Assembly (NCBI GenBank): GCA_003666485.1
Contig: CP032931.1
Location: 1,736,001-1,800,000 of the forward strand
Reading direction: 5' to 3'
Origin: Levilactobacillus brevis
GTDB lineage: Bacteria; Bacillota; Bacilli; Lactobacillales; Lactobacillaceae
Length of the DNA: 64,000 nucleotides
The notes beneath the pieces are model-generated. The model was not told the DNA's origin. It did not search any database and saw only the letters and a list, made by a program, of their open reading frames with translations. This document shows positions 62,800 to 64,000 of this stretch, one piece after another. Both the position numbers and the translations under genes were made by a program. How positions within the stretch are numbered: the first letter of the stretch is position 1; the number at the start of each line of letters is the position of its first letter.

Positions 62800-63678
62800 C
62801 TATTGGCCCGTGTACTTGGACTTGATCGTGAAGTTCTTGGCGATCTTGACGTTTGGCTTCTTTGTCACGTCGGCGCCGTAGTACTTCTCGGACAACTTCT
62901 TGATCGTACCGTCCTTCAAGAGCTTCTTGACTTCTTTGTTGATTTCAGCCTTGAGCTTGGTGTTGCTCTTCTTCATCAAGATACCGACCCCTTGGCCGTC
63001 ATCGGTGGTGGTGAAGTACATGTTCTTGACCAAGTGTAAGCCGTTGTTCGGGATAGCCTTCAACGCCAATTTTTGCAGGTAGTAATCGTTCATGATGAAA
63101 TCGGTTTTACCATTCTTAACATCTTTCAGGTAAACATCGTTGGAGACGTTATCGTAGTTGACCAGTTTGGCCCCTAATTGTTGCGCCAGTCGTTGATAAC
63201 CGGTCCCAGCTTCACCCGCAGACTTCTTGCCTTTGATATCGGACCAGTTGTGGATGCCGGAATCATTGCTGTTGCGGACCATGATACTGTTAAATGAGTG
63301 CTTGTAGACCGTGGACAAGGCGTACTTATCCTTACGGGCTGGGGACAGACCAAAGTCGTTGGCCGCCATGTCAGCCTTACCGGAGCTGACCGCGGTCAAT
63401 TGGCCGTCGACACTGAGTTCCTTGAACTGGACTTTCTTATGTAAGCCCTTGGCAACCGCCCGAACGACTTCCACGTCGAACCCAGTCAGCTTGCTGTTCT
63501 TGGACGTGTGAAACGACGTGGGATACAGCGTTCCGGACGTCGCCACGATCAAGGTCTTCTTGTTAGCGACCTTGGTGTTCGTTGACTCTGATGAGGACTT
63601 CCCGCAACCAACGAGACCGACACCCATCACTAAGCTTAACCCTAAACCTAAAACCAACCATTTTTTCGTCTTATTCAT
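62800..63678 (-). CDS. Amino-acid ABC transporter substrate-binding lipoprotein
   Basis: 292 residues from ATG 63678 (a TTG one codon earlier is possible; AAAGG upstream). Lipoprotein signal peptide with lipobox VGLVGC. The mature part is a family-3 solute-binding protein (LTGFDVEVVRAVAKGL, LTAVSSGKADMAANDFGLSPAR). Best guess is cystine or a related amino acid. First gene of the two-gene operon. Confidence 0.9.
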   Translation of the reverse strand: MNKTKKWLVLGLGLSLVMGVGLVGCGKSSSESTNTKVANKKTLIVATSGTLYPTSFHTSKNSKLTGFDVEVVRAVAKGLHKKVQFKELSVDGQLTAVSSGKADMAANDFGLSPARKDKYALSTVYKHSFNSIMVRNSNDSGIHNWSDIKGKKSAGEAGTGYQRLAQQLGAKLVNYDNVSNDVYLKDVKNGKTDFIMNDYYLQKLALKAIPNNGLHLVKNMYFTTTDDGQGVGILMKKSNTKLKAEINKEVKKLLKDGTIKKLSEKYYGADVTKKPNVKIAKNFTIKSKYTGQ

Positions 63679-63718
63679 CAATTTTCATTCCTTTCAGTTT
63701 GTGACCTAAGACTTTTTA

Positions 63719-63747
63719 AGTATAACTACTTGGAAACGCTTTTACAA
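63719..63747 (-). promoter_or_regulatory. Promoter of the amino-acid ABC operon
   Basis: On the minus strand TTGTAA (63747-63742), 17-bp spacer, TATACT (63724-63719). Confidence 0.75.
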
Positions 63748-63919
63748 CCAGTACGTGGTAGAATGAAGATATTAACTTACCAATAATTAGTGGCTGCTTT
63801 AGGATTACCGGTCATTAATGCGTGTCACAAATTTTTTAATAACTTGGTGAGTGAAGGTAAAGGTTGGCTGCGACTTGGTCGTCGTGGCTGGGTTACATAG
63901 ATTATAGGAGGCGGTTGTA

Positions 63920-64000
63920 TTGGCAATTACGGATTGGATTGGGACCCCGGCGTTGACTTGGGCGAAACGTGTACGGTCAGGTGAGGTCACTAGCCAGGAA
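63920..64000 (+). CDS. Amidase family protein, N-terminal fragment (continues past window)
   Basis: 27 codons in the window from TTG 63920, with AGGAGG eight bases upstream. The segment DWIGTPALTWAKRVRSGEVTSQE matches the start of GatA-like amidase-signature enzymes (helix with A..VRSGEVTS.EL). The catalytic Ser-cisSer-Lys region lies outside the window. Divergent from the amino-acid ABC operon. Confidence 0.7.
   Translation, partial: MAITDWIGTPALTWAKRVRSGEVTSQE

Noticed and set aside
63720-63760. Amidase promoter at TGGTAGAAT
   Set aside because: A plausible extended -10, but no -35 at a suitable distance; it overlaps the divergent ABC promoter, so it was not annotated.

Overview
The window reads as a chromosome segment of a lactic acid bacterium of the Lactobacillaceae. 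The evidence is the gene content and order: a DUF3397 gene followed by the mraZ-to-divIVA division and cell-wall cluster, an Ile T-box before ileS, an MTAN / cysteine desulfurase / DUF1831 / mnmA thiolation group, small DUF4044 and YlmH-type genes, and frequent TTG and GTG starts behind strong AGGAGG-like ribosome sites. The genus cannot be fixed from the sequence alone; a mid-to-high-GC heterofermentative group such as Levilactobacillus is a guess.

1-21 kb is an accessory surface-protein island. It opens with the 3' part of a giant serine-aspartate (SD) repeat protein, with at least 1,440 SD residues in the window, a Gly/Ser-rich linker and a C-terminal membrane anchor without LPXTG. Downstream and co-directional are an unknown 546-residue protein, a small membrane protein, two SdgA/SdgB/TarM-type glycosyltransferases, a HAD phosphatase, a nucleotidyltransferase-kinase fusion, a second nucleotidyltransferase, two large WavE-like proteins, a Mur ligase / PBP5-like / CapA triple fusion, and a membrane-anchored protein resembling a zinc protease without its full zinc site. 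My reading is that the GT pair glycosylates the SD stalk and the remaining genes activate and add further groups to it or to another surface glycan. Several members look like pseudoenzymes.

21-28 kb holds housekeeping genes: cutC, an AI-2E family permease, rlmA, a possible small RNA, trmL, ftsK and a 40-residue DUF4044 gene. 28.8-43.4 kb is the division/wall cluster (DUF3397, mraZ, rsmH, ftsL, pbp2, mraY, murD, murG, divIB, ftsA, ftsZ, sepF, yggT, ylmH, divIVA). 43.4-47.2 kb is the T-box and ileS. 47.8-56.3 kb holds a cold-shock protein, a NUDIX enzyme, MTAN, cysteine desulfurase, DUF1831, a reversed ABC exporter with a nonsense-disrupted ATPase, and mnmA. 56.9-64 kb holds a phosphatase, a TPR protein, recD2, prs, an amino-acid ABC uptake pair and the start of an amidase.

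Between 21 and 57 kb the intergenic spaces carry eight copies, four of them close to full length at about 500-550 bp, of a composite repeat made of two modules (A and B) bounded by inverted ends. Its stems change sequence from copy to copy yet stay complementary within each copy, and most copies start 17-32 bp past an intrinsic terminator. One copy sits inside the ileS leader between the T-box terminator and the start codon, and another separates mraY from murD. This repeat family and the SD-modification island are the two most interesting things in the window.
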